A stretch of 64,000 nt of DNA from Buchnera aphidicola (Chaetosiphella stipae setosa) (GCF_964059095.1 NZ_OZ060394.1:8106-72105), one strand, 5' to 3'. Positions 27,301-37,054 are shown, numbered from the stretch's first letter. The notes: generated by a model from the sequence alone, not told the origin. Numbers and translations: made by a program.

Positions 27301-28364
27301 GTTGTATCAATTTTTAAAGTTTCAGAAATATATGGTCCGTGATCTAAATCGTTAGTAAATATTGTTTTTATAACGTTAATTTGATTTTTTTTTATTTTTT
27401 TTATCTTTTCTTTTGTAAAAATTTCGTTTGCGGAGATGATTAATTTGTTATGTTTATCAAAATAATTTTTTGATGAAATTTTTCCAATTATATATTCTAT
27501 AGGAACTTGAATAGAAGAAATTTTATCTTTTTTGAGTTTTTTTATATGTCTAACAGTGACTCGTTTATTTTTTTTTACATAAATAACATTATTTTTTTTT
27601 ATATCAAATGAAATTGTTTCTCCTCTTAATCTTTTGGGAATGAGTTTCATATATATTTTTGATTTTTTAAATATAAAAATATTCTTTTTAAAGAATATAT
27701 TCAATATTTCTTGGATACTATATCCCAGTGCTTTTAGTAAAATAGTGACAGGAAATTTTTTTCTTCTGTCAATTCTAGCAAATAAGTTATCTTTGGAATC
27801 AAATTCAAAATCTATCCATGATCCGCGATAAGGAATGATTCTAGAATTATATAAAACTTTTCCTGAAGAATGAGATTTTCCTTTATCGCTATCAAAAAAA
27901 ACACCAGGACTTCTGTGTAATTGTGAAACGACAACACGTTCTGTTCCATTAACTACGAAAGTTCCATGTTTTGTCATTAATGGAATTTCACCCATATATA
28001 CTTCTTGCTCTCTAATATCTTTTATTTTTTTATTTAATTCATCTTTGTCGTATATTATTAAACGTAAAGTCACTCTTAATGGAACTGCATACGTTGCTCC
28101 ACGAATATGACAATCCATAACGTTAAAACTTTTTTTTCCTAATCTATATTTTACATATTGTATTTCAGCATTCTCATTATAACTTTTAATAGGAAATACT
28201 GATTTTAATGCTGATTCTATTCCGTTAGAAATATTTTTTTTTATATTGATAAAATTTTTAAATGAATCAATTTGAATAGAAAGTAAATATGGAATTTTTA
28301 ACACTTGAGGATTTTTTCCAAAATCTTTTCTAATTCTTTTCTTTTCTGTATAAGAATATCCCAT
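24345..28364 (-). CDS. rpoB: RNA polymerase beta subunit
   Basis: Large catalytic-core subunit and rifampicin target. The 1339 residues closely match E. coli (1342), from [17 protein letters not shown] to SLGINIELE. The Rif-region motif [13 protein letters not shown] and the downstream HKRRISALG are present, as are [12 protein letters not shown] and [19 protein letters not shown] near the C-terminus. The gap to rplL (143 bases) holds a hairpin at 28446-28482. No frameshift is seen in this long gene despite many A-tracts. Confidence 0.98.
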   Translation of the reverse strand: MGYSYTEKKRIRKDFGKNPQVLKIPYLLSIQIDSFKNFINIKKNISNGIESALKSVFPIKSYNENAEIQYVKYRLGKKSFNVMDCHIRGATYAVPLRVTLRLIIYDKDELNKKIKDIREQEVYMGEIPLMTKHGTFVVNGTERVVVSQLHRSPGVFFDSDKGKSHSSGKVLYNSRIIPYRGSWIDFEFDSKDNLFARIDRRKKFPVTILLKALGYSIQEILNIFFKKNIFIFKKSKIYMKLIPKRLRGETISFDIKKNNVIYVKKNKRVTVRHIKKLKKDKISSIQVPIEYIIGKISSKNYFDKHNKLIISANEIFTKEKIKKIKKNQINVIKTIFTNDLDHGPYISETLKIDTTTDKSSALIEIYRMMRPGEPPTSETAEKLFESLFFMEEKYDLSSVGRMKFNRSLLRKKITGKNTLSKKDIVDVIKKLIYIRNGKGEIDDIDHLGNRRVRSVGEMTENQFRIGLIRVERAVKERLSAGDIENLMPQDMINAKPISAAVKEFFGSSQLSQFMDQNNPLSEITHKRRISALGIGGLTRERAGFEVRDVHPTHYGRVCPIETPEGPNIGLINSLSIYARTNIYGFLETPYRKVHKGYVTNKIKYLSAIEEGNFIIAQANTNVNQNQKILDKLVICRNKGESNLFKKKKIDYMDISNQQIVSVGASLIPFLEHDDANRALMGANMQRQAVPLLKAEKPLVGTGMERIVAIDSGITIIAKRGGKIHYVDASQIIVKVNKNEIKKNDTGIDIYNLIKYKRSNQNTCINQNPCVYLNDIIKKGDVLGDGPATDLGELALGQNMRVAFMPWNGYNFEDSILISEKVVQKDRFTSIHIQELSCISRDTKLGTEEITADIPNIGESALSNLDESGIVYIGADVNGGDILVGKVTPKGETQLTPEEKLLRAIFGEKASDVKDTSLRVPNGILGTVIDVQIFTRDGIKKDKRTLEIEEMQIKNMINNLSEQKNIFEMGLLRQVKNLLIKSGMIYENFKKMIPKKWFNLKLKKKYQTQLNEFKIQYNNLQKKFKKKIHNKKKQITKCDDLSPGILKIVKVYLAVKRYVQTGDKMAGRHGNKGVISKINPVEDMPYDKNGIPVDIVLNPLGVPSRMNIGQILETHLGLAAKGIGDKITKILNKYKTFHKLRSFMQKTFDIGYNQRQKVNLNKFTDEEVLCLAQNYKNGIPVSTPVFDGAQEKEIKDLLKLSGFHSSGQIDLFDGRTGEKFERPVTVGYMYILKLNHLVDDKMHARSTGSYSLVTQQPLGGKAQFGGQRFGEMEVWALEAYGASYTLQEMLTVKSDDVSGRTKMYKNIVDGNHKMEPGMPESFNVLLKEIRSLGINIELEK

Positions 28365-28445
28365 TATATTTCTCTGTTTTTATAAAATTTCTATAAGAAA
28401 ATGTTGAAATTTATTTTTATATTTAAGAATTTTTAAAATTTGTTT

Positions 28446-28482
28446 AAAACCAAGCTTGTGAATTTTCCACTAGCTTAGTTTT
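28446..28482 (-). promoter_or_regulatory. Hairpin in the rplL-rpoB spacer
   Basis: AAAACCAAGC (28446-28455) pairs with GCTTAGTTTT (28473-28482), nine of ten pairs, with an inner GTG/CAC pairing. E. coli has an attenuator and an RNase III processing site in the same spacer. Equivalence is inferred from position and structure only. Confidence 0.5.
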
Positions 28483-28507
28483 AAAAGAGATATCGTTGTA
28501 AATATAT

Positions 28508-28873
28508 TTACTTAACTTCTATTTCTGCTCCAGCTGTTTCTAATGTTTTTTTTAGTGTTTCTACTTCTTCTTTATTTATTTTTTCTTTTAGAATAGTTGG
28601 TGCTGATTCTACAAGATCTTTTGCTTCTTTTAAACCTAAGCTTGTTAGGCTTCTCACTGCTCTAATTACAGATACTTTGTTTTTTCCTATAGATTTAATA
28701 TATAAATCAAATTCTGTTTTTTCTTCTTTTTTTTCAACTTGAGTTGGATTGTTATTAATAGGAATATTAGAGGAGACTTCAAATTTTTTTTCCATTAATT
28801 TTATAAGTTCCATAATTTCTGTAACTGACATTTCTGAAACTTTTTGAATTATATCTTCTTGCGTAATAGACAT
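28508..28873 (-). CDS. rplL: 50S ribosomal protein L7/L12
   Basis: Stalk protein that recruits translation GTPases to the ribosome. The 121 residues equal the E. coli length: an N-terminal dimerization helix region ([20 protein letters not shown]), a flexible hinge, here asparagine/proline/lysine-rich instead of alanine-rich, and the conserved C-terminal domain with KISVIRAVR-like [11 protein letters not shown] and [10 protein letters not shown]. It sits directly after rplJ (36 bases), whose product anchors it to the ribosome. Confidence 0.97.
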   Translation of the reverse strand: MSITQEDIIQKVSEMSVTEIMELIKLMEKKFEVSSNIPINNNPTQVEKKEEKTEFDLYIKSIGKNKVSVIRAVRSLTSLGLKEAKDLVESAPTILKEKINKEEVETLKKTLETAGAEIEVK

Positions 28874-28909
28874 TTTTTTCTCTTTAGTTTGGATAAAATT
28901 TACTATTTT

Positions 28910-29404
28910 TTATTTTTTTATATTATTTTTTATTGATATTAATATTCGAATTAATTTTCCTATTGCAGATTCTTTTATTGTTATAAGAAGTTTTTGAATA
29001 GCTTCTGGATATGTTGGTATTAAAGCTAATTTTTCTATTTTTTCTGGAGAAATAAATTTTCCTTCAAAGGCTGCTCCTTTTATTTTAAAGTTTTTATTTT
29101 CTTTTGAAAATAAATATAATAGTTTTGCAGCGCTTCCTGGATGTTCAATAGAAAATGCAATTAGAGTAAATTCTTTTAAAGTTTTTTGAAGACATTGAAA
29201 AGATGTGTTTTCAAGACCTTTTTTTAATAAGGTGTTTTTAATAACAGTAATTTTAATTCCATTTTTTCTTGCTTGTTTTCTTAATAAGTTAATTTTGTTA
29301 ACATTTATTTTTTTTGAATTTGCAACAACAGCGGATAATGCATTTTTCGATATTTTATTTATTTTCTCTATAATTTTTTTTTTTTTGAGAGTACTTACAG
29401 ACAT
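28910..29404 (-). CDS. rplJ: 50S ribosomal protein L10
   Basis: Base of the ribosomal stalk; binds 23S rRNA and several L7/L12 dimers. The 164 residues (E. coli 165) include the RNA-binding N-terminus with VANSKKINVNKINLLRKQAR and the FEGKFISPEKIEKLA segment, and end with the L7/L12-binding helix. In E. coli L10 represses its own operon through the rplJ leader. Here a 240-base spacer before the gene carries a hairpin (29566-29610) that could belong to such a leader. Confidence 0.95.
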   Translation of the reverse strand: MSVSTLKKKKIIEKINKISKNALSAVVANSKKINVNKINLLRKQARKNGIKITVIKNTLLKKGLENTSFQCLQKTLKEFTLIAFSIEHPGSAAKLLYLFSKENKNFKIKGAAFEGKFISPEKIEKLALIPTYPEAIQKLLITIKESAIGKLIRILISIKNNIKK

Positions 29405-29565
29405 TTTTACTCCTAGATTTTTTTAAAAAAATCCTTTATAATAATTTTATTATTTTCATATAAAATTAATAAAAATTTTTAAAATTAAAAATTTAGAAGT
29501 TTTTTAATTTTTTTATTCTATAATTAGAATTTTTAAAAAATATTGTGAAGGAAGAAATACAAAAA

Positions 29566-29610
29566 CCTAATTTCTAACTAAGATTTAAAAAAATTAATTA
29601 AGAAACTAGG
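29566..29610 (-). promoter_or_regulatory. Hairpin in the rplJ leader (possible L10 leader or attenuator)
   Basis: On the minus strand CCTAGTTTCT (29601-29610) pairs with AGAAATTAGG (29566-29575) over ten positions including one G-U, followed at once by TTTTTG. It lies in the 240-base rplA-rplJ spacer, where E. coli has the L10 autoregulatory leader. The T-run would also fit an attenuator. Confidence 0.5.
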
Positions 29611-29645
29611 ATATTTATATATAATAAAAATAAAGTTAAAATTTT

Positions 29646-30329
29646 TTATTTTAAACTAGATTTTTTAATTTCTATTGCTTGACTCATTGTAGTTGTTAAA
29701 AATATTTTTTTAAAATACTTTCCTTTCATTTTATGAGGTTTTTGTTTTTTGAGTTCTTTAATAAGGCTTATTAAATTTTCTTTAATTTGTTTGATAGAAA
29801 AATTAATTTTTCCTATTGAGGAGTGTATAATTCCATTTTTTTCATTTTTATATCTTATTTGTCCGTTTTTTATTTTTTTTACTGTTTCGTAGATTTCAGA
29901 GGTAATTGTTCCCATTTTGTGATTTGGCATTAATCCTTTTGGGCCTAAAATAGATCCTAATAAACTGACTTGTTTCATAGATTCTGGGGTAGCAACTACT
30001 ACATGAAATTTAATTGTATTTTTTTTTATTTTTTTTGATAAATCATCCATTCCTATAAATTCAGCTCCTGCTTTTTTAGCTTCTTCTGCTTTTTTTCCAT
30101 TAGCAAATACTGCTACTATCATTTTTTTTCCCGTTCCGTGAGGTAAAACAGTTGAACCTCTAATATTTTGATCTGTCTGTTTTGCATTAATTCCTAGCAT
30201 AATTACTACATCAAAACTTTCAATGAATTTTTTTTTAGATTTTTTTTTTAAAATAGAAATAGCTTTTTCTATTTTTATTTTTTGAAATATTTTTTTTTTA
30301 TCATTTTTTTTTATTTTTTTATTTTTCAT
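29646..30329 (-). CDS. rplA: 50S ribosomal protein L1
   Basis: Binds 23S rRNA at the L1 stalk, which moves with tRNA exit. The 227 residues (E. coli 234) contain [42 protein letters not shown] and the C-terminal [11 protein letters not shown]. The N-terminus is unusually lysine-rich. The start codon overlaps the 3' end of rplK by 11 bases, so translation is probably coupled. In E. coli L1 represses the rplK-rplA mRNA. Confidence 0.96.
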   Translation of the reverse strand: MKNKKIKKNDKKKIFQKIKIEKAISILKKKSKKKFIESFDVVIMLGINAKQTDQNIRGSTVLPHGTGKKMIVAVFANGKKAEEAKKAGAEFIGMDDLSKKIKKNTIKFHVVVATPESMKQVSLLGSILGPKGLMPNHKMGTITSEIYETVKKIKNGQIRYKNEKNGIIHSSIGKINFSIKQIKENLISLIKELKKQKPHKMKGKYFKKIFLTTTMSQAIEIKKSSLK

Positions 30330-30765
30330 ATTTTTCGAAATTTTCTATTTTTAAACCCATAGATTTTGCTGTGCCTATAATTGATTTATTTATCTTTTCT
30401 AATGTTGATCCAGTCATATCTTTTTTTTTAATTTTAGATATTTCTTTTATTTGTGAGTATTTTATACTTCCAACAAATTCTATATTTGGTTTTTTTGATC
30501 CTGATTGTATTCCTGCGTATTTTTTTAGTAATACTGATGCAGGAGGTGTTTTTTGCACAAAAGTAAAAGTTTTATCTGAATATACAGTTATAATAACAGG
30601 TATAGGAATTCCTTTTTCTAAAGATGAAGTTTCTGCATTAAATTTTCTACAAAAATCCATAATGTTTAATCCTTTTTGACCTAATGCTGGACCAATAGGA
30701 GGGCTTGGGTTAGCTTGACCAGCTGGTATTTGAAGTTTTATATATGAGTCAATTTTTTTTGCCAT
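30319..30765 (-). CDS. rplK: 50S ribosomal protein L11
   Basis: Forms the GTPase-associated centre with 23S rRNA. The 148 residues begin [20 protein letters not shown] and contain the proline-rich hinge [17 protein letters not shown] and [20 protein letters not shown]. coli L11 has 142 residues; the extra six at the C-terminus (NFEKYEK) create the 11-base overlap with rplA. It lies 35 bases after nusG. Confidence 0.97.
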   Translation of the reverse strand: MAKKIDSYIKLQIPAGQANPSPPIGPALGQKGLNIMDFCRKFNAETSSLEKGIPIPVIITVYSDKTFTFVQKTPPASVLLKKYAGIQSGSKKPNIEFVGSIKYSQIKEISKIKKKDMTGSTLEKINKSIIGTAKSMGLKIENFEKYEK

Positions 30766-30800
30766 TTTTTTCTCTTATAAGAAAATGTATTTTGTAAGAT

Positions 30801-31354
30801 TTATAAATTTTTTTCTACTTGGTTAAAATCTAATTCTACAGGTGTAGATCTTCCAAAAATAGATACTGAAACTTTTAATCTATTTTTGTTATAGTCTACT
30901 TCTTCGACAATTCCATTAAAATCTGAAAATGGACCACTATTTACTCGAACGTTTTCTCCAGGTTCAAAAAGTATTTTTGGTCGAGGTTTATCTCCAATTT
31001 TTTTGAGTTTTTTTTGAATTTTTTTAATTTCATTTTTATTAACTGGAAAAGGATTTTCTGAAGAACCGCCTATAAATCCTATAACTTTAGGAATATTTTT
31101 TATTAAATGCCAGTTAAATTCATTCATAATCATTTTAATAAATATGTATCCAGGAAAAAATTTATTTTTACTTTTTGTTCTTTTTCCTTTTTTAATTTCT
31201 ATCACTTCTTCTGATGGAACTAAAATTTCTCCAAACATTTTCCTTCTTTTTTTTTTTTGAAGGTTGTCTTTTATAGATTTAACAACTTTATCTTCATATC
31301 CAGAATAAATTTGTATTGCATACCATTTTTTTTTTTTTGATCTAAAATTTTCAT
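30801..31354 (-). CDS. nusG: Transcription factor NusG, interrupted by an out-of-frame A13 tract
   Basis: Processivity and Rho-linked elongation factor. The ATG at 31352-31354 has AGGA eight bases upstream and reads MKILDQKKK, then runs into 13 A residues (31326-31338 on this strand). After the tract the conserved NusG start [11 protein letters not shown] is one base out of frame. One more A would give a 184-residue protein, and the 30 residues from the tryptophan to FGEILVP match E. coli in spacing exactly. The frame then stays open through the KOW domain ([13 protein letters not shown]) to the stop, crossing a second, in-frame A12 tract. The downstream ATG at 31238 would lose the first 40 residues and has its AGGA only two bases away. 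Slippage at A tracts is known to rescue Buchnera genes. Confidence 0.9.
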
Positions 31355-31365
31355 AGATATTTTCC

Positions 31366-31746
31366 TTAATTTTTAAAGTATGTAATTAAAGATATTGTAT
31401 AAAAAATTATTCCATCTATTCCCCATAATAAAACAGAGATTAGTGAACTAATTATTATAATCATAAATGTTGTATGTAATGTTTCTGTTTTTGTTGGATA
31501 GGAAATATTTTGTATTTCTGATTTTGTATTTTTGAAAGTGGAAATTAAATATGAGAAATTTTTTGCTATAATTGATAAAACAGTACCAATAATGAGAGAT
31601 ATAATTGCTAAATCAGCATATTGAGATTGAATTGATAAAATTTTATATTTTTTGTTTAAAAGTAAGATAAAAATGAAAAAAATATTGATAGAAATTAATA
31701 TTTTTCCTAAGGGTATTCTTTTTGTATAATTAATATTAGATTTCAT
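31366..31746 (-). CDS. secE: Preprotein translocase subunit SecE
   Basis: Essential clamp of the SecYEG channel in the inner membrane. The 126 residues match E. coli's three-helix form (127): helices at about 14-30 and 40-60 and a third near 91-121. The conserved cytoplasmic segment before helix 3 reads [12 protein letters not shown] (E. coli WPTRQETLHTT), followed by [10 protein letters not shown]. The stop codon sits just before the nusG Shine-Dalgarno, giving a tight secE-nusG pair. In E. coli tufB precedes it; here the tRNA-Thr gene does. Confidence 0.95.
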   Translation of the reverse strand: MKSNINYTKRIPLGKILISINIFFIFILLLNKKYKILSIQSQYADLAIISLIIGTVLSIIAKNFSYLISTFKNTKSEIQNISYPTKTETLHTTFMIIIISSLISVLLWGIDGIIFYTISLITYFKN

Positions 31747-31814
31747 TAGAAATCCTAAAATAAGATTTTATAAAATATTAAATTAAAAATTTTTTTAGAA
31801 ATACAGTTTTTATA

Positions 31815-31888
31815 TGCTGATACCCAGATTTGAACTGGGGGTCTCACCCTTACCAAGGGTGCGCTCTAACCAACTAAGCCATACCAGC
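31815..31888 (-). tRNA. tRNA-Thr (anticodon GGT)
   Basis: A 74-base cloverleaf on the minus strand: acceptor GCTGGTA with TATCAGC (one G-U pair), anticodon loop TTGGTAA, T loop TTCAAAT, discriminator A. No CCA follows. It is last of the four-tRNA cluster, corresponding to E. coli thrT. Confidence 0.96.
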
Positions 31889-31922
31889 GCGTGTTTTTTA
31901 TTTTTAAAAAATTTTTAATTTT

Positions 31923-31994
31923 AGCGAACAGTGGGAATTGAACCCACATTCTCAACTTGGAAGGTTGAGGTAATATCCATTATACCATGCTCGC
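31923..31994 (-). tRNA. tRNA-Gly (anticodon TCC)
   Basis: A 72-base cloverleaf on the minus strand: acceptor GCGAGCA with TGTTCGC, anticodon loop CTTCCAA, T arm GTGGG-TTCAATT-CCCAC, discriminator T. No CCA follows. It corresponds to E. coli glyT. Confidence 0.96.
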
Positions 31995-32010
31995 GTATAT
32001 TTATTTTTTT

Positions 32011-32094
32011 TGGTGAGGGAAGGATTCGAACCTTCGAAGTCGTTAAGACGTCAGATTTACAGTCTGCTCCTTTTGGCCGCTCAGGAACCTCACC
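32011..32094 (-). tRNA. tRNA-Tyr (anticodon GTA)
   Basis: An 84-base class II tRNA with a long variable arm: acceptor GGTGAGG with CCTCACC-type pairing, anticodon loop CTGTAAA, T loop TTCGAAT, discriminator A. No CCA follows. It corresponds to E. coli tyrU. Confidence 0.96.
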
Positions 32095-32133
32095 ATTTTT
32101 ATTTTTTAATTTTTTTAAAATATTGAATTTTTT

Positions 32134-32206
<73 letters not shown>

Positions 32207-32657
32207 TTGTATTTTTTTTAGAGATTTTTTTTTTATTTTTTCTTTTTTTTTGAAAATTAGGATATTTTCAAATTAATTTAATATTTTACTTTTTTTTTAA
32301 AAAAAAATCAAATACTTAAAATTAAATTTTTAAAATTTTTTTTCCAAAGATTTTTTTTTTACAATATTATAAAAATAGAAATTTTTTAAAAGGAATACTA
32401 AATAATTTAATTAAAATGTATATTTTAAAACAAAAAAATATTAAAGTGTATTTATATGAATAATTTAATTATATCTATAAATCAAATATCTATTGTTTTA
32501 TTTTTATCAAAATTCATTTTTTCTAAAAAAGTGTCTTCTTTTTTTTCTTTATTTTTCTTTATTTTTTTTATTTTTTTTGAAAAAAAAATTTTTTATAAAT
32601 TTATTTATAGTTTTTAAATATTTTTTTATTTATTTTAAACCTTCTGAAGAGTCAAAT
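32207..32657. other. Gene-poor spacer between the tRNA cluster and metF
   Basis: About 450 bases, very A+T-rich with poly-T stretches. It must hold the promoters of the leftward tRNA-secE block and of metF. A 53-codon open frame (32456-32617) exists, but it is only a run of phenylalanine, isoleucine and lysine codons without family resemblance. E. coli has birA, coaA and murB beyond thrU; nothing recognisable of them remains. Confidence 0.6.
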
Positions 32658-33512
32658 ATGATTTTTTTAAAAAATTTCATTAATATTGATGATATTAATT
32701 TATCGTTTGAATTTTTTCCTCCTTTAGATTCTAGTAAAAATGAAAAATTTTGGAAGGAAATTAAAAGACTTTCTACTTTGCATTCTAAATTTATGTCTGT
32801 TACTTATGGAGCAAATAATGGAAATAAAACTAGAACTTATAATTTTGTGAAAGAATTAAAGTTATATACAAATATAGAATCAGCTCCTCATATTACTTGT
32901 GTACATGAAAATCCAAGAGATTTAAAAAATCTTATTTTAAAATATTTAAATCTTGGTGTGAAGAATATTGTTGCTTTAAGAGGAGATTATTTAAATAAAA
33001 ATAAAGAACCTCAAATGTATGCTTGTGATTTAGTTATTTTATTAAAAAAAATTGCAGATTTTAATATATCTGTAGCTGCGTATCCAGAAGTTCATCCTGA
33101 AGCAAAAAATTCTCAATTTGATTTAATGAATTTAAAAAAGAAAATTGATGCTGGAGCGAATCAAGCAATTACTCAATTTTTTTTCGATATTGAAAATTTT
33201 TTACGGTTTCGGGATAAATGTGTAGGTCTTGGTATTAAAGAGAAAATTATTCCGGGAATATTACCAATTTATGATTTTAATCAGGTATATAAATTTTGTT
33301 TAATATCTAATATATTTGTTCCTATTTGGTTAAAAAAATTATATTTGAAATCTGATAATACTGTCAATAAAAATTATATTATTGGAAGAAATATTGCAAT
33401 TAATATGATACATACTTTATATAAAGAAGGTATACGAGATTTTCATATATATACCTTAAATAAATTAGATTTTATTAATTCTATCTTTGTAAATTTAAAT
33501 ACAATTTTTTAA
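32658..33512 (+). CDS. metF: 5,10-methylenetetrahydrofolate reductase MetF
   Basis: Flavoprotein that reduces methylene-THF to methyl-THF, the methyl donor used by MetE (15523-17793). The open frame extends upstream to 32493, but those 55 codons are low-complexity phenylalanine/lysine. I start at the ATG at 32658, which gives 284 residues (E. coli 296) and puts SFEFFPP near residue 16. Family motifs SVTYGANNGNKTRT, PHITC, NIVALRGDY, SVAAYPEVHPEA and ITQFFFDIENFLRFRD are all present. The substrate- and FAD-binding loops look complete. Confidence 0.94.
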   Translation: MIFLKNFINIDDINLSFEFFPPLDSSKNEKFWKEIKRLSTLHSKFMSVTYGANNGNKTRTYNFVKELKLYTNIESAPHITCVHENPRDLKNLILKYLNLGVKNIVALRGDYLNKNKEPQMYACDLVILLKKIADFNISVAAYPEVHPEAKNSQFDLMNLKKKIDAGANQAITQFFFDIENFLRFRDKCVGLGIKEKIIPGILPIYDFNQVYKFCLISNIFVPIWLKKLYLKSDNTVNKNYIIGRNIAINMIHTLYKEGIRDFHIYTLNKLDFINSIFVNLNTIF

Positions 33513-33693
33513 ATAATTTTATTTGAAAGATCAATTTTTAAAAAAATTCTGATATAATATTTTTAGATAATTTATTTTATATTAAGTAAAATCTTTTATA
33601 AATTTTTTTTAGTTTAATATCGAATCTTTCTAGCTGTAATAACATTTGTAATTTTTATATTATATTTAAAATAAAAAATTTAGGAGTATCATT

Positions 33694-34893
33694 TTGAGTA
33701 AAAAAATTGTTGTTTTAGCTTATTCCGGAGGATTAGATACTTCAGCAATTATTCCTTGGATTAAGGAAAATTATGATTTAAATGTGTTTGCTTTAGTAGT
33801 AGATATTGGACAATCTTTTGAAGATTTACAAGATATTGAAAAAAAAGCAATTAGTTCTGGAGCAATTGGATGTCAAATAATTGATTTAAAAGAAAAGTTT
33901 GTGAATGATTATGTGTATCCATTATTAAAAATTGGAGCATTATATGAAGGTTCATATCTTTTAGGAACTGCGATTGCTAGACCAATAATAGCAAAAGCAC
34001 AAATAGATTTTGCTAAAAAAATTGGTGCAGTGGCATTAGCTCATGGAGCTACTGGGAAAGGAAACGATCAAGTAAGGTTTGAAATGGTTTATGCTTCTTT
34101 AGATTCCAAATTAAAGATTATTTCTCCATGGAGAGAATGGGATTTTAAATCTCGAGAAGATTTATTAAAATATTTAAAAGAAAAAAATATTCCAACAAAC
34201 GCAACTAAAAAGAAAATATATAGTAGAGATGAGAATATTTTTCATATTTCTACTGAAGGTGGAGTATTGGAAGATTTATGGAATAAGGCTAGTAAAGATT
34301 GTTGGGTGTGGACACAAGATGTAGAAAATGCTCCAAATGATCCTGAATATGTTGTTTTAGGAATTCAAAATGGATATGTTAATTCTATTAATAATGTTAA
34401 AAAAAGTCCGTATCAATGTTTAAAACAATTAAATAAAATTGGTTCTATTCATGGTATTGGAAGAATAGATATCGTTGAAAATAGATTAGTTGGTTTAAAA
34501 TCTCGTGGTTGTTATGAAACTCCTGGTGGAACTATTATTTATCAAGCAATTAGAGCTATTGAACAGTTAGTTTTTGATAAAGATTCTATGAAGTGGAAAG
34601 AGAATTTAGCATTAGAAATGTCTCATTTAATTTATGATGGAAAATGGTTTTCACCTATAAGAGAGTCTATTCAATCTGCTTCTAATGTCTTGTCTGAAGT
34701 TGTTACTGGTACTGTGGTTTTAAAGTTATATAAAGGTTCTGTATATGCAGTACAAAAAAAATCAGTTAATTCTTTATATTTACGATCATATTCTACTTTT
34801 AGTGAAGATAATGTATATAAACAATCTGATGCTTCTGGTTTTATTAATTTGTATTCTCTCTCTACGAGAATTCGTTCTATTCAAAAAAAATAA
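33694..34893 (+). CDS. argG: Argininosuccinate synthase
   Basis: Joins citrulline and aspartate using ATP, the penultimate arginine step. The 399 residues start at TTG (33694), with AGGAG seven bases upstream and no nearer ATG. The N-type ATP pyrophosphatase loop SGGLDTS lies at 11-17, and [19 protein letters not shown] [15 protein letters not shown] further on. The length fits the roughly 400-residue form, not the longer E. coli ArgG. It lies 181 bases after metF and about 70 bases before argH; argE, argC and argB are not between. Confidence 0.96.
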   Translation: MSKKIVVLAYSGGLDTSAIIPWIKENYDLNVFALVVDIGQSFEDLQDIEKKAISSGAIGCQIIDLKEKFVNDYVYPLLKIGALYEGSYLLGTAIARPIIAKAQIDFAKKIGAVALAHGATGKGNDQVRFEMVYASLDSKLKIISPWREWDFKSREDLLKYLKEKNIPTNATKKKIYSRDENIFHISTEGGVLEDLWNKASKDCWVWTQDVENAPNDPEYVVLGIQNGYVNSINNVKKSPYQCLKQLNKIGSIHGIGRIDIVENRLVGLKSRGCYETPGGTIIYQAIRAIEQLVFDKDSMKWKENLALEMSHLIYDGKWFSPIRESIQSASNVLSEVVTGTVVLKLYKGSVYAVQKKSVNSLYLRSYSTFSEDNVYKQSDASGFINLYSLSTRIRSIQKK

Positions 34894-34961
34894 TTTTTTA
34901 TTTTGTTATAAATAAGATAAAAAATACACGTTATTTAAAAATCTTTATTTTGGAAAATTAT

Positions 34962-36347
34962 ATGTCTCTTTGGGGCGGAAGATTTATTAAAGAACAGAAT
35001 AAATTTTTTAAAGATTTCAACAATTCTTTAAAAATAGATTTTATTTTGTTTAAACAAGATATTAAAGGATCTATAGCTTGGTCTAAGATTCTTTTAAAGA
35101 GTAATATTATTACTTGCGAAGAACAAAAAAAAATAGAAACAGCGTTAAATTTAATTTTTGAAGAAATAAAAAACGATCCGCAGAAGATTTTATTAAGTGA
35201 TAAAGAAGATATACATTCATGGGTTGAATCAAGACTTATTTATATTTTAGGTGATATAGGTAAAAAACTTCATACTGGAAGAAGTAGAAATGATCAAGTC
35301 GCAACAGATTTAAAGTTATGGTGTAAAAAAAAAATTAAAGTTTTAAAAAAAAGAATTATAAAATTTCAAAAAATTTTGCTTGATTTAGCAGAGAAAAATA
35401 TTTCTTCTGTGATTTCAGGATATACTCATTTACAAAGAGCGCAACCGATTCTGTTTTCTCATTGGTTTTTAGCATATTTTGAGATGATGAAACGTGATTT
35501 TTCTCGTCTTCAAGATTGTTTAAAAAGATTAAATATTAGTCCATTAGGTTCTGCTGCTTTAGCGGGTACTGGTTGGAAAATAAATAGAAAAAAATTAGCT
35601 TCTTATATGGGTTTTGAGAAAGCAAGCAAGAATAGTTTAGATAGTGTTTCTGATCGTGATTATGTTGTAGAACTCTTATCTATTGCATCTATTAGTATGA
35701 TGCATTTATCAAGATTTTCTGAAGATTTAATTTTTTTTAATTCTGGTGAATGTAATTTTATTGAATTATCAGATGAAGTAACTTCGGGTTCTTCTTTAAT
35801 GCCTCAAAAAAAAAATCCAGATTCATTAGAATTAATTAGAGGAAAAACTGGAAAAGTTTATGGTTCTTTATTAAATATTTTAGTAATTTTAAAGGGTCTT
35901 CCTTTAGCTTATAATAAAGATATGCAAGAAGATAAAGAGTGTTTATTTACAGCTTTAAATGTTTTGGATGATTGTTTAAAAATGTCTACAATAATTTTGT
36001 TAGGATTAAAAATTAATAATAAAATATGTAGAAAATCAGCTGAAAGAGGATATTCAAATTCTACTGATTTAGCAGATTATTTAGTAAAAAAAGGTATTAG
36101 TTTTAGAAATGCACATGAAATTTCTGGGAAAATTGTTTTGTATGCTATTGATCATAATAAATCTTTGTCCCAACTAAAATTAAGAGTTTTTAGAAAATTT
36201 TGTTCGGTAATTAATGATGATATATATGAAAATATTAGTTTAGAAAGTTGTTTGGATAAAAAAAATTCTTATGGTGGCACTTCTAAAAGACAAGTTTTAA
36301 GTGCTATTGATAAAGCTCAAGAATATATTTTAAAAATAACAAATTAA
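34962..36347 (+). CDS. argH: Argininosuccinate lyase
   Basis: Cleaves argininosuccinate to arginine and fumarate. I start at the ATG at 34962 (461 residues, MSLWGGRF, as in E. coli MALWGGRF), not the in-frame TTG twelve bases upstream, which overlaps the GGA ribosome-binding purines. [14 protein letters not shown] and the flexible catalytic serine loop [12 protein letters not shown] are intact, followed by [10 protein letters not shown]. It probably forms a two-gene unit with argG. Confidence 0.96.
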   Translation: MSLWGGRFIKEQNKFFKDFNNSLKIDFILFKQDIKGSIAWSKILLKSNIITCEEQKKIETALNLIFEEIKNDPQKILLSDKEDIHSWVESRLIYILGDIGKKLHTGRSRNDQVATDLKLWCKKKIKVLKKRIIKFQKILLDLAEKNISSVISGYTHLQRAQPILFSHWFLAYFEMMKRDFSRLQDCLKRLNISPLGSAALAGTGWKINRKKLASYMGFEKASKNSLDSVSDRDYVVELLSIASISMMHLSRFSEDLIFFNSGECNFIELSDEVTSGSSLMPQKKNPDSLELIRGKTGKVYGSLLNILVILKGLPLAYNKDMQEDKECLFTALNVLDDCLKMSTIILLGLKINNKICRKSAERGYSNSTDLADYLVKKGISFRNAHEISGKIVLYAIDHNKSLSQLKLRVFRKFCSVINDDIYENISLESCLDKKNSYGGTSKRQVLSAIDKAQEYILKITN

Positions 36348-36511
36348 TTTTGAAATGAAAAAATTACATTTTTTTAAAATTTGTATATTTTTATTTTTTT
36401 TCAGAGATTATTATTTTTGTTTATATTTTTATAAATAAAAATATTTTTTTAAAATTAATGCTTTTTTAATGTTATATTAATAATTAATTTATTTTTTATA
36501 AGAGATTTTTA

Positions 36512-36967
36512 ATGTCAGAAGAAAAACAAAAAGAAAAGAAATCTGAAATTCAATTTCAAATTCAAAAAATTTATACAAAAAATGTTTCTTTTAAATCTCC
36601 TAATTCTCCGTATATTTTTAAAGAACAATGGAGTCCGAATATTTCTTGTGATTTAAATAATATATGTAGTAAATTGGAAGATCATGTATTTCATGTTATT
36701 TTAAAAGTTTCTGTAAAAGTAACACTTCAATCGAAGTTAATTTTTAAATGTAAAGTTCATCAATCTGGAATATTTTACATTCAAGGTATGCCTGAAGAAG
36801 AATTAACACGTTGTTTAGGTGCATATTGTCCAAATATTCTTTTTCCTTATGCGCGTGAATGTATTTCTAATTTAACAGTAAAAAGTGGATTTCCTCAATT
36901 AAATTTAGAACCAGTAAATTTTGATGTCGCTCTTAAAAAATCAAAAAATATAGAGAATTCTAAATAA
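36512..36967 (+). CDS. secB: Export chaperone SecB
   Basis: Tetrameric cytosolic chaperone that keeps precursors unfolded and hands them to SecA. The 151 residues (E. coli 155) contain FQIQKIYTKNVSFKSPN, the PYIFKEQWSP substrate-groove segment, and LGAYCPNILFPYARECISNL. The N-terminus is a short charged run. In E. coli gpsA and cysE follow; here a hairpin terminator and the convergent rpoD come next. Confidence 0.95.
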   Translation: MSEEKQKEKKSEIQFQIQKIYTKNVSFKSPNSPYIFKEQWSPNISCDLNNICSKLEDHVFHVILKVSVKVTLQSKLIFKCKVHQSGIFYIQGMPEEELTRCLGAYCPNILFPYARECISNLTVKSGFPQLNLEPVNFDVALKKSKNIENSK

Positions 36968-37022
36968 AAATTTTTTATGTAAGAATATATTTTTTTAAAG
37001 AAATTTTGAATGATTTTATTTT

Positions 37023-37054
37023 GTTAACAATAATCTTATATAATTATTGTTAAC
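37023..37054. terminator. Bidirectional hairpin between secB and rpoD
   Basis: A perfect 12-bp stem, GTTAACAATAAT (37023-37034) with ATTATTGTTAAC (37043-37054), and an 8-base loop, in the 141-base gap between convergent gene ends. T-rich sequence flanks it on both strands, so it can serve both genes. Confidence 0.65.

Noticed and set aside
31203-31238. nusG starting at the internal ATG at 31238
   Set aside because: It would remove the conserved NGN-domain start that is still intact upstream, and the AGGA lies only two bases before it.
32456-32617. 53-codon hydrophobic open frame upstream of metF
   Set aside because: Composed almost only of Phe, Ile, Leu, Lys and Ser codons as expected from poly-T DNA; no good ribosome-binding site and no family match I recognise.
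32493-32657. Upstream extension of metF by 55 codons
   Set aside because: No ATG start, low-complexity poly-T origin; the ATG at 32658 gives the normal protein length.
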